NCBI GenBank assembly: GCA_964247705.1
Contig: CAXTVQ010000021.1
Location: 3,995-67,994 of the forward strand
From: LMUY01 sp964247705
Lineage (GTDB): Bacteria > Pseudomonadota > Alphaproteobacteria > Acetobacterales > Acetobacteraceae
DNA: 64,000 bases
Direction: 5' to 3'
The notes under the pieces are model-generated. The model worked only from the letters and a program-made list of their open reading frames with translations. It did not search any database and had not been told where the DNA came from. This document shows, in pieces, positions 1 through 8,655 of this stretch (position 1 is the first letter of the stretch; each line of letters begins with the position of its first letter). Both the position numbers and the translations under genes were made by a program.

Positions 1-1
1 C

Positions 2-541
2 CAATCGGCCGAGGATTACGCCTCGAGCGTTCAGGCGCTGCCGTTTCTGCTCGGCCCCGCGACGATCAGCCTTGCGGTCCCGCTGCATCGCAGCTTGCCG
101 CGCATCCGGCAGGCGTTCGGACCGGTGCTCGTGGGCATCGCCATAGGTGTTTTGACGGCGACGCTCTCGGCCGTGTTGACCGTCGGGGCCCTGGGTGCCT
201 CCAAGCTCATCGTTCTGTCGGTCAGCACGAAGACGGCAACCGCGGCGATTGCCATGGCGGTGGCGGCCGACATCGGCGCCGATCCAAGCCTCGCCGCGGG
301 CTTGTCGATCCTGACCGGCATCATTGGCGCGGTGATCTGCACAGGAGTTCTCGATCTCGTTGGGGTTCACGACGCGAGGGCTCGTGGCTTGGCGACCGGC
401 ATTGCCGCCCACGGCATCGGCACAGCGCGCATGCTCGCATTGGACGCGGAGGCGGGCGCGTTCGCCGGCCTCGCGATGGGGTTGAGCGGTATTTTGGTCG
501 GCGTTCTGATCCCAACGCTGGTCCATTGGCTCCCGGTCTGA
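2..541 (+). CDS. LrgB-family membrane protein, 5'-truncated by the window edge
   Basis: The reading frame is open from the first complete codon, and 179 residues are visible, against roughly 230 for the family. LrgB proteins are multi-pass inner-membrane partners of holin-like LrgA in murein-hydrolase/autolysis control, and some relatives move small organic acids. The visible part has hydrophobic helices, the family-type stretch SVSTKTATAAIAMAVAADIG and a conserved AHGIGTARML segment near the C-terminus. LrgA would be expected just upstream, outside the window. The gene ends 40 bases from the convergent end of the YcaO operon. Family call is firm; physiological role is not. Confidence 0.85.
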   Translation, partial: QSAEDYASSVQALPFLLGPATISLAVPLHRSLPRIRQAFGPVLVGIAIGVLTATLSAVLTVGALGASKLIVLSVSTKTATAAIAMAVAADIGADPSLAAGLSILTGIIGAVICTGVLDLVGVHDARARGLATGIAAHGIGTARMLALDAEAGAFAGLAMGLSGILVGVLIPTLVHWLPV

Positions 542-580
542 CTGAGTGATGGCAGCCGCCCGGCGGACGATCCGTGCAGG

Positions 581-1207
581 TCAGCGGCGCGGGCGACCCA
601 CGAAACCGCTGTCCCGGCCCACCAAGCCGCTGTCGCGCCCGATCAATCCACTGTCGCGGCCGACGACGTCAGCCCGCGCAGCGCTGCCGCCGGCAACAGT
701 GCCGTCGCCGGAGATGTCGGTGTCGAGCAGCACTTCGCGGAACGAGCCAATCGTGATGTCCACCCGAAGCGCAACGTCGAGATGGTCCACTGGCCACATG
801 GAAATGCCGGCGACGAAATCCGCGTCTTTGAACTCGACACCCAGGATATCCATGGTGTTTTCAGGGGCGAAGCCCGGTTCGATGGGCTGACCCGGCCCGA
901 ACACGCGCAGCACCGGCGGAGTGCCCAGTTTATAGTAGGTGCCAAGATAGCTGAGGCCGTAAATGCGCGCGAGCCGGGGCTTGTCATCCAGCGGCTTCGC
1001 TTCGGGTTTAGCCCCCTCTGGAGCCGCCGGGGCCAGCTTGGCCAGTTCGTGCTTGAGTTGCGTGATCTGCTCTTGCAGGGAGATTTGATTGTTCGAGCTC
1101 GGAATGAAGCCGGCGTCTCCCGATAGGTGCAGGCCGGTGAACTCGCGTCCGAACAGCCGGATCAATCCGGGCGCTAGCAAGGTTTCGCCGAGATATGGTG
1201 CCGCCAT
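581..1207 (-). CDS. Unknown protein with C-terminal GRDSG heptad repeats (last gene of YcaO-TfuA operon)
   Basis: A 208-residue protein of no recognised family. The start lies 3 bases after the stop of the metallopeptidase gene, so it is almost certainly co-translated. Residues about 45-60 form a short polar helix-like stretch (SLQEQITQLKHELAKL), possibly a coiled coil. The middle is a mixed beta-type region with the segment YGLSYLGTYYKLGTPPVLRV. The last 25 or so residues are a perfect-period heptad repeat (GRDSGLI, GRDSGLV, GRDSGFV) followed by a basic end, GRPRR. No signal peptide is visible and there is no Cys. Its place at the end of a YcaO-TfuA-peptidase operon makes it a candidate substrate or scaffold for modification, with the repeat as a possible multi-copy core. 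That is inference. A structural partner protein is the alternative. Confidence 0.75.
   Translation of the reverse strand: MAAPYLGETLLAPGLIRLFGREFTGLHLSGDAGFIPSSNNQISLQEQITQLKHELAKLAPAAPEGAKPEAKPLDDKPRLARIYGLSYLGTYYKLGTPPVLRVFGPGQPIEPGFAPENTMDILGVEFKDADFVAGISMWPVDHLDVALRVDITIGSFREVLLDTDISGDGTVAGGSAARADVVGRDSGLIGRDSGLVGRDSGFVGRPRR
603..665 (-). repeat. Three 21-bp tandem repeats encoding GRDSG(L/F)(I/V)
   Basis: Three consecutive 21-base units (603-623, 624-644, 645-665) with a few substitutions each, in frame inside the 208-residue gene, so each adds seven residues. The unit length is a multiple of three and the substitutions mostly keep GRDSG, so the repeat is read as protein sequence and not as a DNA element. 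Confidence 0.85.
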
Positions 1208-1210
1208 GAT

Positions 1211-2653
1211 CTATCTCCTGCTTGGTTGAGGCATCGCCGGGTTCGTTCCCGGTTGGACGGACTCTGCCGCCTGCTCGCGATGCGCGTGCGGCATGAGGCG
1301 CCGGGCGAAGATGAAGGCGCTCGGGTCGCAGCAACCGCAGGCAGGCCGCGCAACCGGCTCGGTTGCCCGCACAAACTGCCGGGCCCGGCCTGGCCGCCGC
1401 ATCGGGTCGCGCGCCACATGGATCCGCAGGTACGGCCGTGGATCGATGCCACGCCAGAGAAAGTCGTCGAGCAACGCCCGCAGGATGTGTCCCTGGCCTT
1501 GTCCGGCTGCGGATTCGAGCATCCGTGCGGCGACCCGCTCGAAGCTCAGCGTCTCGGGGTCCAGCGTCAGGATCGCGTGGGCCATCGCGCCGCCGACGAC
1601 ATCGCGGGCGGTGTCGGTCGCAGCGGTGAACTCATCCGTGAACCGCGCGAGCGCATGCCGCGATTCGGCGTGCAGCGTGGCGAACGAGGCATCCACCGCC
1701 GCGCGGGTCCAGCCGCGCGGGTCCCGGTGCGGCGCGATCGCCCCGCGCCGCACCAGGCCGTCCTGGAAGATCTCCACCAGCATGTCGAAAATGGCCCCCG
1801 TCAGCGGCTCGCCGAGCGCGTGCTGGTTGCGGTCCTCGCTCTTAGGATCGGCCCAACTGCCGTCGGCGAGCAGGTGCAGCCCGGCAACGTCGGCCATCGT
1901 CGTCGTGTTGTCGGCGATGCGGACCTGCGTGCGGTCCGACAATTTGCCCAGCCGATTGACGAGGTTGAGCACGTAGAGATTGCCGCCGGTCTGGGTCAGC
2001 AGCTTGCGGATGACCGATGGGAAGTTCATCGCCGCGATCAGCCCAATCATGTCGGAGAAGCTCTCGTGGAACGCTAGATACTCGCCCGTCATCTTGCCGG
2101 GCGATGGGACGCCCACCTGCGAGAACAGGATCGCATGGCCGGTCTCGTGCCCAATAACGTCGAAGTTCAGCGCGAGGAGTTGCTGTGACCCGGTCTCGTC
2201 CGGCATCACGCCGGTCTCGATGAACCCGGGGCCGGAATGGGCATTGGCCCAGCCGCTCACCACGGGAACCAGCTCGAGTTGGGGCAGGAACGCGGCGTGC
2301 CACCACCTCACCCGCCGCCCGAGGTAATGCTCCCAGACATCGAGCGTGCGGCGGACGCAGCCGTAAAGATGGGCGGGCAGAAATTGGGCGGAGCCCGTGG
2401 GGATGTGGTCGAAGTGACCAGCGGGGTCGGGCAGCGCCGGTGGGAACCGTGGGCCGCGCCATGCCGGCATGAACTCGGGTGGGGAATAGGGCTCGGTTTT
2501 CAGCACCGGGTTCACCGCGTGCATTTCGCCGTCCGACGGACCGGCCCCGACGCTGCCGGCGGCCAGCGACAACGTGACCATTTCAGGCGCCGCGTAGCCG
2601 GATGCATATTCGGGGAACAGCCGGAAGCGGACACCCTGCCGAAGCTTCGGCAT
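1211..2653 (-). CDS. HExxH metallopeptidase-like protein (M4/gluzincin type) of the YcaO-TfuA operon
   Basis: A 480-residue protein. The zinc motif HETGH sits at residues 169-173, and a downstream HESFSD (Glu197) matches the third-ligand NEAISD-type motif of thermolysin-like M4/M36 peptidases, with normal spacing. No signal peptide is seen, so it should be cytoplasmic, unlike secreted thermolysins. A CGCC motif lies in the last 50 residues and could bind metal. The ATG overlaps the TfuA stop by one base (TGATG). The frame stays open further upstream, but that part only shadows TfuA. In a YcaO operon a peptidase often removes the leader of a modified peptide or matures a protein target; that role here is inferred. 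The fold call is good, the substrate unknown. Confidence 0.8.
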   Translation of the reverse strand: MPKLRQGVRFRLFPEYASGYAAPEMVTLSLAAGSVGAGPSDGEMHAVNPVLKTEPYSPPEFMPAWRGPRFPPALPDPAGHFDHIPTGSAQFLPAHLYGCVRRTLDVWEHYLGRRVRWWHAAFLPQLELVPVVSGWANAHSGPGFIETGVMPDETGSQQLLALNFDVIGHETGHAILFSQVGVPSPGKMTGEYLAFHESFSDMIGLIAAMNFPSVIRKLLTQTGGNLYVLNLVNRLGKLSDRTQVRIADNTTTMADVAGLHLLADGSWADPKSEDRNQHALGEPLTGAIFDMLVEIFQDGLVRRGAIAPHRDPRGWTRAAVDASFATLHAESRHALARFTDEFTAATDTARDVVGGAMAHAILTLDPETLSFERVAARMLESAAGQGQGHILRALLDDFLWRGIDPRPYLRIHVARDPMRRPGRARQFVRATEPVARPACGCCDPSAFIFARRLMPHAHREQAAESVQPGTNPAMPQPSRR

Positions 2654-3792
2654 CAACCACCCGCTCCGTCGCGCAGCAAGGCCGGGAACGCGCCGGTTAG
2701 GCGTAGGTGATCGGCCATGGCGCGCAGCAACCCGGCCGGCTGCTCCACCGCCCAGTGATCCAGCGCGTCCTCCCGCCGCAACAGCCTTTCCAAGCCAATC
2801 TCGTCGAGCGCGTTGAGCGCCATCCATGCCGCCAAGTCGTCGCGTCGCCACAGCGCGCGTTCCTGCCGCAGCCGGCCCAGCGCGCGGTGTGGGTGCGCCG
2901 CTGCGCCGGGTTCCGGCTCGCTGGGCAGCGGCGGTGGTAGCCGGCCAAGTGCGGCGCGGGCGCAGGCGTGCCAGGCGCTGGCGTCGCGGCGCAGCCGGTC
3001 GAGCGCTCGGCGTTCCGCGGGATCGAGCGCGTCCGCCTTGGTGGCGTCGCATTGTGCGACGAAGCGGCGCCAGAACAGCGGCTCCTGCAGCACGAACTCG
3101 GCGGCGAACGGGCCGGGTTCGGCTGCGAGCAACGCGGCCATCGCCTGCAGCATCGCGATCGCGTCCAGACCCTTTTGGCTGACCGTGTGGCCGGGCAGCC
3201 ACCCCGCCAAACGGTGCGATGCAGCCGCGCCGAGCAGCGCGGTCGCCTCCTCGAGCAGCGATGCTTTCGACCGTTCGGGAAAGGGCCGGCGTTTCAAGGC
3301 ATGGACCAGGAGGCGCCGGTCGGCATGCGTCACGATGGCAGCGGCTTCGGCCGTATCCAGTATGGCGCGCAGATCCACCATCGCGTCCGACAATGCGGCG
3401 CCGCCGGCCTCCGGCGGAGCGTGGATGATGGCCACCTCGTCGTCGTCTTCGAACGGGTCCGGCTCGCCCGGCCATACGCCGTCGCGATAGGCGGCGAACA
3501 CCTGGCCGACGCCGCGCATGCCGAAGCCCGCCAGTTCGGCAGCCCGCAGAGCGCCCATGCTGGCAGCGCCGAACACGTGCACGCCCTCCGAGAGTGCCCA
3601 GAGTATTTCGCGGTGCCACACTGCGCCCGCGTCGAGGAACCGCCCGTCGATCAGGCCGAGCGCCGTCGGGTGCAGCGCGCGCACGGCCCGGTAGATGTCA
3701 CCCTGCTGCGCCGGCGGCAGGTAAGTAGCCGGGAGCAGGGCCTTCGCCTCGGCCAATGGCAGCGTCGGACCCAGGAAGACCACCGCGTTCAT
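2653..3792 (-). CDS. tfuA: TfuA-like protein
   Basis: A 379-residue protein that begins MNAVVFLGPTLPL, the typical TfuA N-terminus. It carries the family signatures GAASMGALRAAEL (about residues 76-88) and an acidic DDDEVAIIH stretch. TfuA proteins pair with a subset of YcaO enzymes. They are named for the trifolitoxin cluster and are implicated in thioamide formation, where they are thought to help deliver sulfur. The ATG overlaps the YcaO stop by 4 bases (ATGA), which fixes the start, although the frame is open about 100 codons further up. Translation is coupled to both neighbours. The C-terminal half (about residues 200-379) is Ala/Leu/Arg-rich and less conserved. Confidence 0.88.
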   Translation of the reverse strand: MNAVVFLGPTLPLAEAKALLPATYLPPAQQGDIYRAVRALHPTALGLIDGRFLDAGAVWHREILWALSEGVHVFGAASMGALRAAELAGFGMRGVGQVFAAYRDGVWPGEPDPFEDDDEVAIIHAPPEAGGAALSDAMVDLRAILDTAEAAAIVTHADRRLLVHALKRRPFPERSKASLLEEATALLGAAASHRLAGWLPGHTVSQKGLDAIAMLQAMAALLAAEPGPFAAEFVLQEPLFWRRFVAQCDATKADALDPAERRALDRLRRDASAWHACARAALGRLPPPLPSEPEPGAAAHPHRALGRLRQERALWRRDDLAAWMALNALDEIGLERLLRREDALDHWAVEQPAGLLRAMADHLRLTGAFPALLRDGAGG

Positions 3793-5072
3793 GCCGCGCG
3801 CGCGGCCCCGGCCGTGCCCAGGGAACGCGCCCGTGCCCCCGGCGTGTATTCGCCAGTTGCGGGCGTCCAAGGCCCCTCCAGCCCCGGGACGATCGCCCGC
3901 ACGACGGGGATGCCGATCGTGGGCTGGCCAAGATCCACCCACGCCGCCTGGTGGAAGCCGGCTGCGTCCAGCGCCGACAGCACCGTCTCGAGATCGCCCG
4001 CGAGGTCGGTGTCGGCCGCAGGGCCGGGTGCGGCGGTGAAGGGCCGATAGGCCGGCGAACGCAGCCATTGCGCCGCGATCCCCCACTGCCGCAAGCGGCT
4101 GGCTTCGCTGTAACCCTCGGGGTGGAAGTCGTCGCGCGCCCCGGAGATCACGGTTGCCCGCGCCTGCGCCGCCTCGGTCAGCGCGCGCGACAAGGCGATT
4201 TCGCGGGCGGCATGGCAGCCCGAGCCAAGCTGCGGTTCTACCCCGTCGGCGGTGTCACGCGACTGCACGAGGCAGACGAACACGGGCAGCCGCACGTCCG
4301 AGCTCACATCCCAAACCCGGACATGCATGCCGGCCCGCGCGAACAATGCCAGCAACTGCCGGCAGGGTTCGGCATCGACGCTGCCCAGGTCGACGGCCCG
4401 GGCGTCCTGTGCGGGCGCCGTGGACGCCCGCCAGAGGGCAACCGCATCGCGCTCGACCACCTCGTAGAGGCCGTGCAGCACCGCCTCCAGCCAGGTGTTG
4501 CCCGATGCGAGGCCGTTGGTGGTGGCTTGAAACAGCGCCGCGCCCGCGGGCGGAAGCTGGGTGAAGTCGACGCTGACCAGTTCGAACGGAACCCAGAGCT
4601 GCGCCGCGGCGAACAACTCCTGCGCCTCGACCCACAGCACCCGGCGTGCAGTGATCGCGCGGCCGAGGCCGGCGCCCTCCGGCGCAAGCGGCAGGCGACC
4701 CGGCGCCGCTGCTGTTGCCCCGAGTTCGTCCGAGGAGGCCAAGCGCAATGGCAACGTGACGGTCTCGGCATGGTAGGTCTCGATGGCTTCCATCACCGCT
4801 GACGCCTTCGCGGCGGCGAGCGTGGCGCCCTTGCCCTGATGCTGCGCGACGCTGCGGGAGTTCGGCCGGATGGCGGCAGCGACGGGGATGCCGATACTGT
4901 CCAAGCCGGTCAGCACCGCCACCCGCGTGATCCCCATGCGCCCGGCGAGCGGCATGACGCGGGCGAGGGTGGTCTCGGGGTCCACCACACGATGGGTGCC
5001 GTCATGAAAGCGCTTGGCGCTATCGCCGCCGGGGCCATCGGGCCATTCCGGTCGCGATTCCCCCATTCTCAT
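3789..5072 (-). CDS. ycaO: YcaO domain protein (ATP-dependent backbone-amide modification)
   Basis: A 427-residue YcaO enzyme. YcaO proteins activate a peptide backbone amide with ATP to give azolines, thioamides or amidines. ATP/Mg-binding motifs are visible: SAVMEAIE (Ser91, Glu95, Glu98) and YEVVERDA (Glu204, Glu207). The C-terminus lacks the PxPxP tail of azoline-forming YcaO proteins, and no E1-like or ocin-ThiF partner is nearby, so with TfuA next door thioamidation is the best guess. It starts inside the stop of the cyclase gene (ATGA) and ends inside the TfuA start, so the three genes are translationally coupled. A second ATG two codons in is possible. Whether the substrate is a small peptide or a protein cannot be told from sequence. 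Confidence 0.9.
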   Translation of the reverse strand: MRMGESRPEWPDGPGGDSAKRFHDGTHRVVDPETTLARVMPLAGRMGITRVAVLTGLDSIGIPVAAAIRPNSRSVAQHQGKGATLAAAKASAVMEAIETYHAETVTLPLRLASSDELGATAAAPGRLPLAPEGAGLGRAITARRVLWVEAQELFAAAQLWVPFELVSVDFTQLPPAGAALFQATTNGLASGNTWLEAVLHGLYEVVERDAVALWRASTAPAQDARAVDLGSVDAEPCRQLLALFARAGMHVRVWDVSSDVRLPVFVCLVQSRDTADGVEPQLGSGCHAAREIALSRALTEAAQARATVISGARDDFHPEGYSEASRLRQWGIAAQWLRSPAYRPFTAAPGPAADTDLAGDLETVLSALDAAGFHQAAWVDLGQPTIGIPVVRAIVPGLEGPWTPATGEYTPGARARSLGTAGAARAA

Positions 5073-8000
5073 GCGGCCGGCACCGCCGTGGCCGAGCCCA
5101 GCCGTGCGCGCAACCGGGCGGCCATCTGGCGGGCTTCGCGCAGGTCGGGCCCGTCATCGTCCTCGACGACCGCCGCGAGTGCCGCCGCCAGATGGTGCGC
5201 GCCCTCAGCGACGCGGTCGAGCCGCAGGTCGAGCCGGGCCTGGCTGACGGCGGTGCGCAAGCGCAACATGACCGCACCCTGGCTGCCGGCGATCCTCGCG
5301 GCCTCGGCGAACTGCGCACCGGCCTGATCCGCGGCCGCTGCATCGGCGGCCAGCATCGCCTCGCCGAGCACCCGCAGCACCTCGGGGCGCCAGGATAGCA
5401 GCCCGATGCGGTCGAAGTCCGGCACTGCCTGCTGCAACTCGTCGATGGCCAGGTCGGGCCGCCCCGCCGCCATCAGCGCCTCGGCGAGCAGGCAGACATA
5501 CACTGGGAAGTCCTCCCGCGCCGTGCCGGCGCGCTGATAGGCCAGTCCTTCGCGCAGGGTCCGCAATCCATCTGCCGGGTTGTCCTGGATGGCCGTGATC
5601 CAGCCGCGGAAGATCAGGCCCTTGGAGCGGTGATCCGACAGCGCGTGTTCCGAGGTGAACCTCACCAGCTCCGCCGAGCGCTGGAACACGTCGTGGTAAT
5701 CGCGCCGGTAGACCAAGTGCAACAGGCTGGTGTCGGACGCGTGGACCCGGCTGCCGTGATGGTCGAGCATCTCGGCCCAGGCGACGGCCTTGCGATCCGA
5801 TGCGAGGGCGCTGCGCGGCCGCCCTTGCAGCCACATCAACTGTGCCAGTTCACCATGGGCGCAGACCTTTGGGTCATGGTTGCCGTATAGCGTCGCGTGG
5901 TGCCGGTAGTCGCCGCGCTCGTAGATCGCCAGGCCGGCCTCGATGTGCTGGCAGCAGCGCTCGAAGTTGCATGCGTGGTAATGGCTTGCCCAGGCGCTGT
6001 GATGCGCCTGGAGCAGGAACTCCGGATGGTCATGCTCGATCGCGCGCTGCAAGATCGCCTCGGACCGGGCGACCCAGGCGTCGAAACTGTGCGAGACGCG
6101 CCACCAACCCCAGTAGATCGGGAAATGGGCCGGCTCCTCCGGCAAGGCGCTGCACACCTCGTAGGCGGTGGCGTACAGTGCTTGCGCGTCCGCCGATCCG
6201 GGACCCTTGAGCCCGATCAGCGCCGGGCCCAGCAGCCCGCTCAACTCCACGCGCAGACGACGGATGCGGTCGGTGGCCGGCAGCTTCTCCAACGCGTCCA
6301 GGCCGCGCTTCAGCACTCGCGTCGCCTCGGTCAGCGCCGAGCGCGCCAGGCTGCTGCGCGCCGCGGCAAGCCAGTACGGGGCGGCCCGCTCCGGCTCGTT
6401 GCCCGCGGCCAGGTGCATCGCCAGCAATTCGGGCTGCTCGGTGACGGAATCGGCACTCTGCCGCTCGAGCACCGCCGCCACGCACAGGTGCAACTGGCGA
6501 CGCTCGTCGCGCAGCAGGCTGTCGTAGGCGGCATCGCGCAGCAGCGCGTGGCTGAAGGTGTAGCCCTCGACACCATCGGCCTGCTGACGGAACAGCACGC
6601 CCGCGTCGAGCAGCGCCGCCAGCGGCTCGTTCAGGGCCGTGTCGGGCAGCCCGGCAACCATCGCCAGCATGTCCCGCGGTGCGGTGCGCCCGATCACCGC
6701 CGCGACCTGCGCGACCTGCTTGGCAACACCCGAACGGTCGAGGCGCGCCATGAGGGATTCCCGCAGCGACGCCGGGATCGCCTGGTCCGGCAGCGCGAGC
6801 GTGTCGTCCTCGAAATCGCCGAGGGATTGGGATTGCAGCAGCTCCCGCGCGACCGCCTCGACGAACAAGGGCACGCCATCGGTGCGGCTTGCGATCAGGC
6901 GGCCGATCTGCGGCGGGAGGTCCCGCTGTGTGAACAGGCTCTGCACCATGTCCGAAACGTTCGTGCGCGAGAGCGGCACCAGCCGCACCACGGTCGTTGC
7001 CCGCCTTGAAGTCCACGGCGCCTCGAACCCATCCCGCGCCGTCAGCACGTTCATCACCGGGCGGCCGGACGCGTTCTCCATGATCCGGCCCAGCAGTTCG
7101 GTGGAGGTCGGATCGAGCCAGTGCAGGTCCTCGACGAGCAGGCATAGCGGCTTGTTATCGGCCCAGAGCAGGATCTGCTCGACAAGTATCGACAGCACGC
7201 GTTCGCGCCACTGCTCTGGCGAGAGTGCGCTAGAGGACGATGCAGCAACCCGTATGCCCGCCAGCTCGAGGAACACCGGCAACACGGCCCGCTTGGTTGC
7301 CTCGGTGCCCGCGATCAGCGAGCGCAGTTTGCCGATCTGCATGTCGCTTACATCGTCGGGCTCCAGTTGCGCCGCGGAGCGTAGAAAGGCGATCACCGGA
7401 TGCAACGCGCTGTCCTGGTCGAGCGCGCTGGCGGCGAGGCGGATGACATAGGCGTCGTCGTCTACATGCGTGAAGGCGAATTGCTCGATCAGGCGCGACT
7501 TGCCGATGCCCGCCTCACCGGTCACCAGCACCGTGCACTCCTCGCCCTCCCGCACGCGTTGCCACCGGTCTGCCAGAATGGCGAGTTCCGCCTGGCGGCC
7601 GTAGAAGGGTGTCAGCCTGGGGGGCGTGCGGCTGCCCGTGAGCCGGCTCCACGCTTCGCCCACCACCCGCCAGGCTTGGTGCGGTTGCGCGAAGCCCCTG
7701 ATCGGCACCGGGCCAAGTTCCTCGCAGACGAAGGTGCTGCCGATCCTCGCATAGGTCTGTTCGGCGATGACGATCCCACCCTGCGGCGCCAACCCTTGCA
7801 GCCGCGCGGCCAAATTCGGTGTCAAACCGATGATCGAGTGCATGTCGTCCGCGCCCGCGAACAGATCGCTGACGATGACCTGTCCGGTCGCAATCCCGAT
7901 GCGCACATTCAGCGGCGCGGCTGCCGGGGTGTCCAGCGCGCCGATCCCGCGCACGATGTCCAGCGCTGCACGGGTGCCCCGCTCCGGGTCGTTCTCGGTA

Positions 8001-8464
8001 GCGACCGGGTAGCAGAAATAGGCCAGGATGCCATCGCCAACCAGCCGCCCGACCATGCCGCCGAACCGGTTGATCGCGGCGCTGGCGAATGTGCGGTACC
8101 GGCCGATGACCTCCATCAGGTCCTCGGGTTCGAGCTGCTCACTGAGGGCCGAGGAGTTTACCAGGTCGATGAACATGATCGTCATCGGCCGCCGCTCGGC
8201 GCGCCTGGCTTCTGCCGCGGGCGGGCTCGCCTGGACGGCTGCTTTGGATGCTTGCAGGGCGGCGACGCAATGGTGGAACCGCTTCCGCTCGCCGATCGTC
8301 AACCCAAGCTCGCGCAGATCTTGGTCCGTAAGTTCGGCTACTTGCTCGAGGGTGATACCCTGGTTGCGAAACGACGCACAGCGATCGCCCAACCCAATCG
8401 AAACGAGCCAGTCGTCCAAGACTTTCTCCGCGTATCTTCTCAGCCAGACATGAAAGGCCAGCAT
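5069..8464 (-). CDS. SAM-domain / class III adenylate-guanylate cyclase / AAA ATPase / TPR protein
   Basis: A large (1131-residue) signalling protein. Domain order: a sterile-alpha-motif-like domain (about 15-75); a class III cyclase catalytic domain (about 90-275) with both metal Asp positions present (FIDLVNSS and GDGILAYF); an AAA/STAND-type ATPase with Walker A GEAGIGKSR (about 315) and Walker B LLVEDLHWLD; then a helical TPR-like half to the C-terminus. Proteins with this plan are common in alphaproteobacteria. It is first in the operon and overlaps YcaO by 4 bases. Kinase/cyclase fusions are known beside some thiazole/oxazole-modified peptide clusters, so a regulatory role for YcaO-TfuA is reasonable. 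The ATG at 8464 has no clear ribosome site; a TTG at 8419 after GCGGAG is an alternative. Confidence 0.85.
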   Translation of the reverse strand: MLAFHVWLRRYAEKVLDDWLVSIGLGDRCASFRNQGITLEQVAELTDQDLRELGLTIGERKRFHHCVAALQASKAAVQASPPAAEARRAERRPMTIMFIDLVNSSALSEQLEPEDLMEVIGRYRTFASAAINRFGGMVGRLVGDGILAYFCYPVATENDPERGTRAALDIVRGIGALDTPAAAPLNVRIGIATGQVIVSDLFAGADDMHSIIGLTPNLAARLQGLAPQGGIVIAEQTYARIGSTFVCEELGPVPIRGFAQPHQAWRVVGEAWSRLTGSRTPPRLTPFYGRQAELAILADRWQRVREGEECTVLVTGEAGIGKSRLIEQFAFTHVDDDAYVIRLAASALDQDSALHPVIAFLRSAAQLEPDDVSDMQIGKLRSLIAGTEATKRAVLPVFLELAGIRVAASSSSALSPEQWRERVLSILVEQILLWADNKPLCLLVEDLHWLDPTSTELLGRIMENASGRPVMNVLTARDGFEAPWTSRRATTVVRLVPLSRTNVSDMVQSLFTQRDLPPQIGRLIASRTDGVPLFVEAVARELLQSQSLGDFEDDTLALPDQAIPASLRESLMARLDRSGVAKQVAQVAAVIGRTAPRDMLAMVAGLPDTALNEPLAALLDAGVLFRQQADGVEGYTFSHALLRDAAYDSLLRDERRQLHLCVAAVLERQSADSVTEQPELLAMHLAAGNEPERAAPYWLAAARSSLARSALTEATRVLKRGLDALEKLPATDRIRRLRVELSGLLGPALIGLKGPGSADAQALYATAYEVCSALPEEPAHFPIYWGWWRVSHSFDAWVARSEAILQRAIEHDHPEFLLQAHHSAWASHYHACNFERCCQHIEAGLAIYERGDYRHHATLYGNHDPKVCAHGELAQLMWLQGRPRSALASDRKAVAWAEMLDHHGSRVHASDTSLLHLVYRRDYHDVFQRSAELVRFTSEHALSDHRSKGLIFRGWITAIQDNPADGLRTLREGLAYQRAGTAREDFPVYVCLLAEALMAAGRPDLAIDELQQAVPDFDRIGLLSWRPEVLRVLGEAMLAADAAAADQAGAQFAEAARIAGSQGAVMLRLRTAVSQARLDLRLDRVAEGAHHLAAALAAVVEDDDGPDLREARQMAARLRARLGSATAVPAA

Positions 8465-8655
8465 GTCAAGTGCACTGGAGGTAGAATAGACAAACGCAAT
8501 TACCGCTTCGCGTAAAGCAAATCTTCGGTGACTTTACTGGACGTGATTCGTTACCGATGAGACATCCAAAATGTCGCCAAACCCTGCCTGTAACGACGGA
8601 TCAGCCGCGCTGGTCCAGCCTCGTGAAACGTGCGCCAACTTGTGAGATGGCGGAC

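Noticed and set aside
603..665. CRISPR-like short tandem repeats
   Set aside because: The 21-base units are adjacent with no spacers and encode an in-frame heptad repeat.
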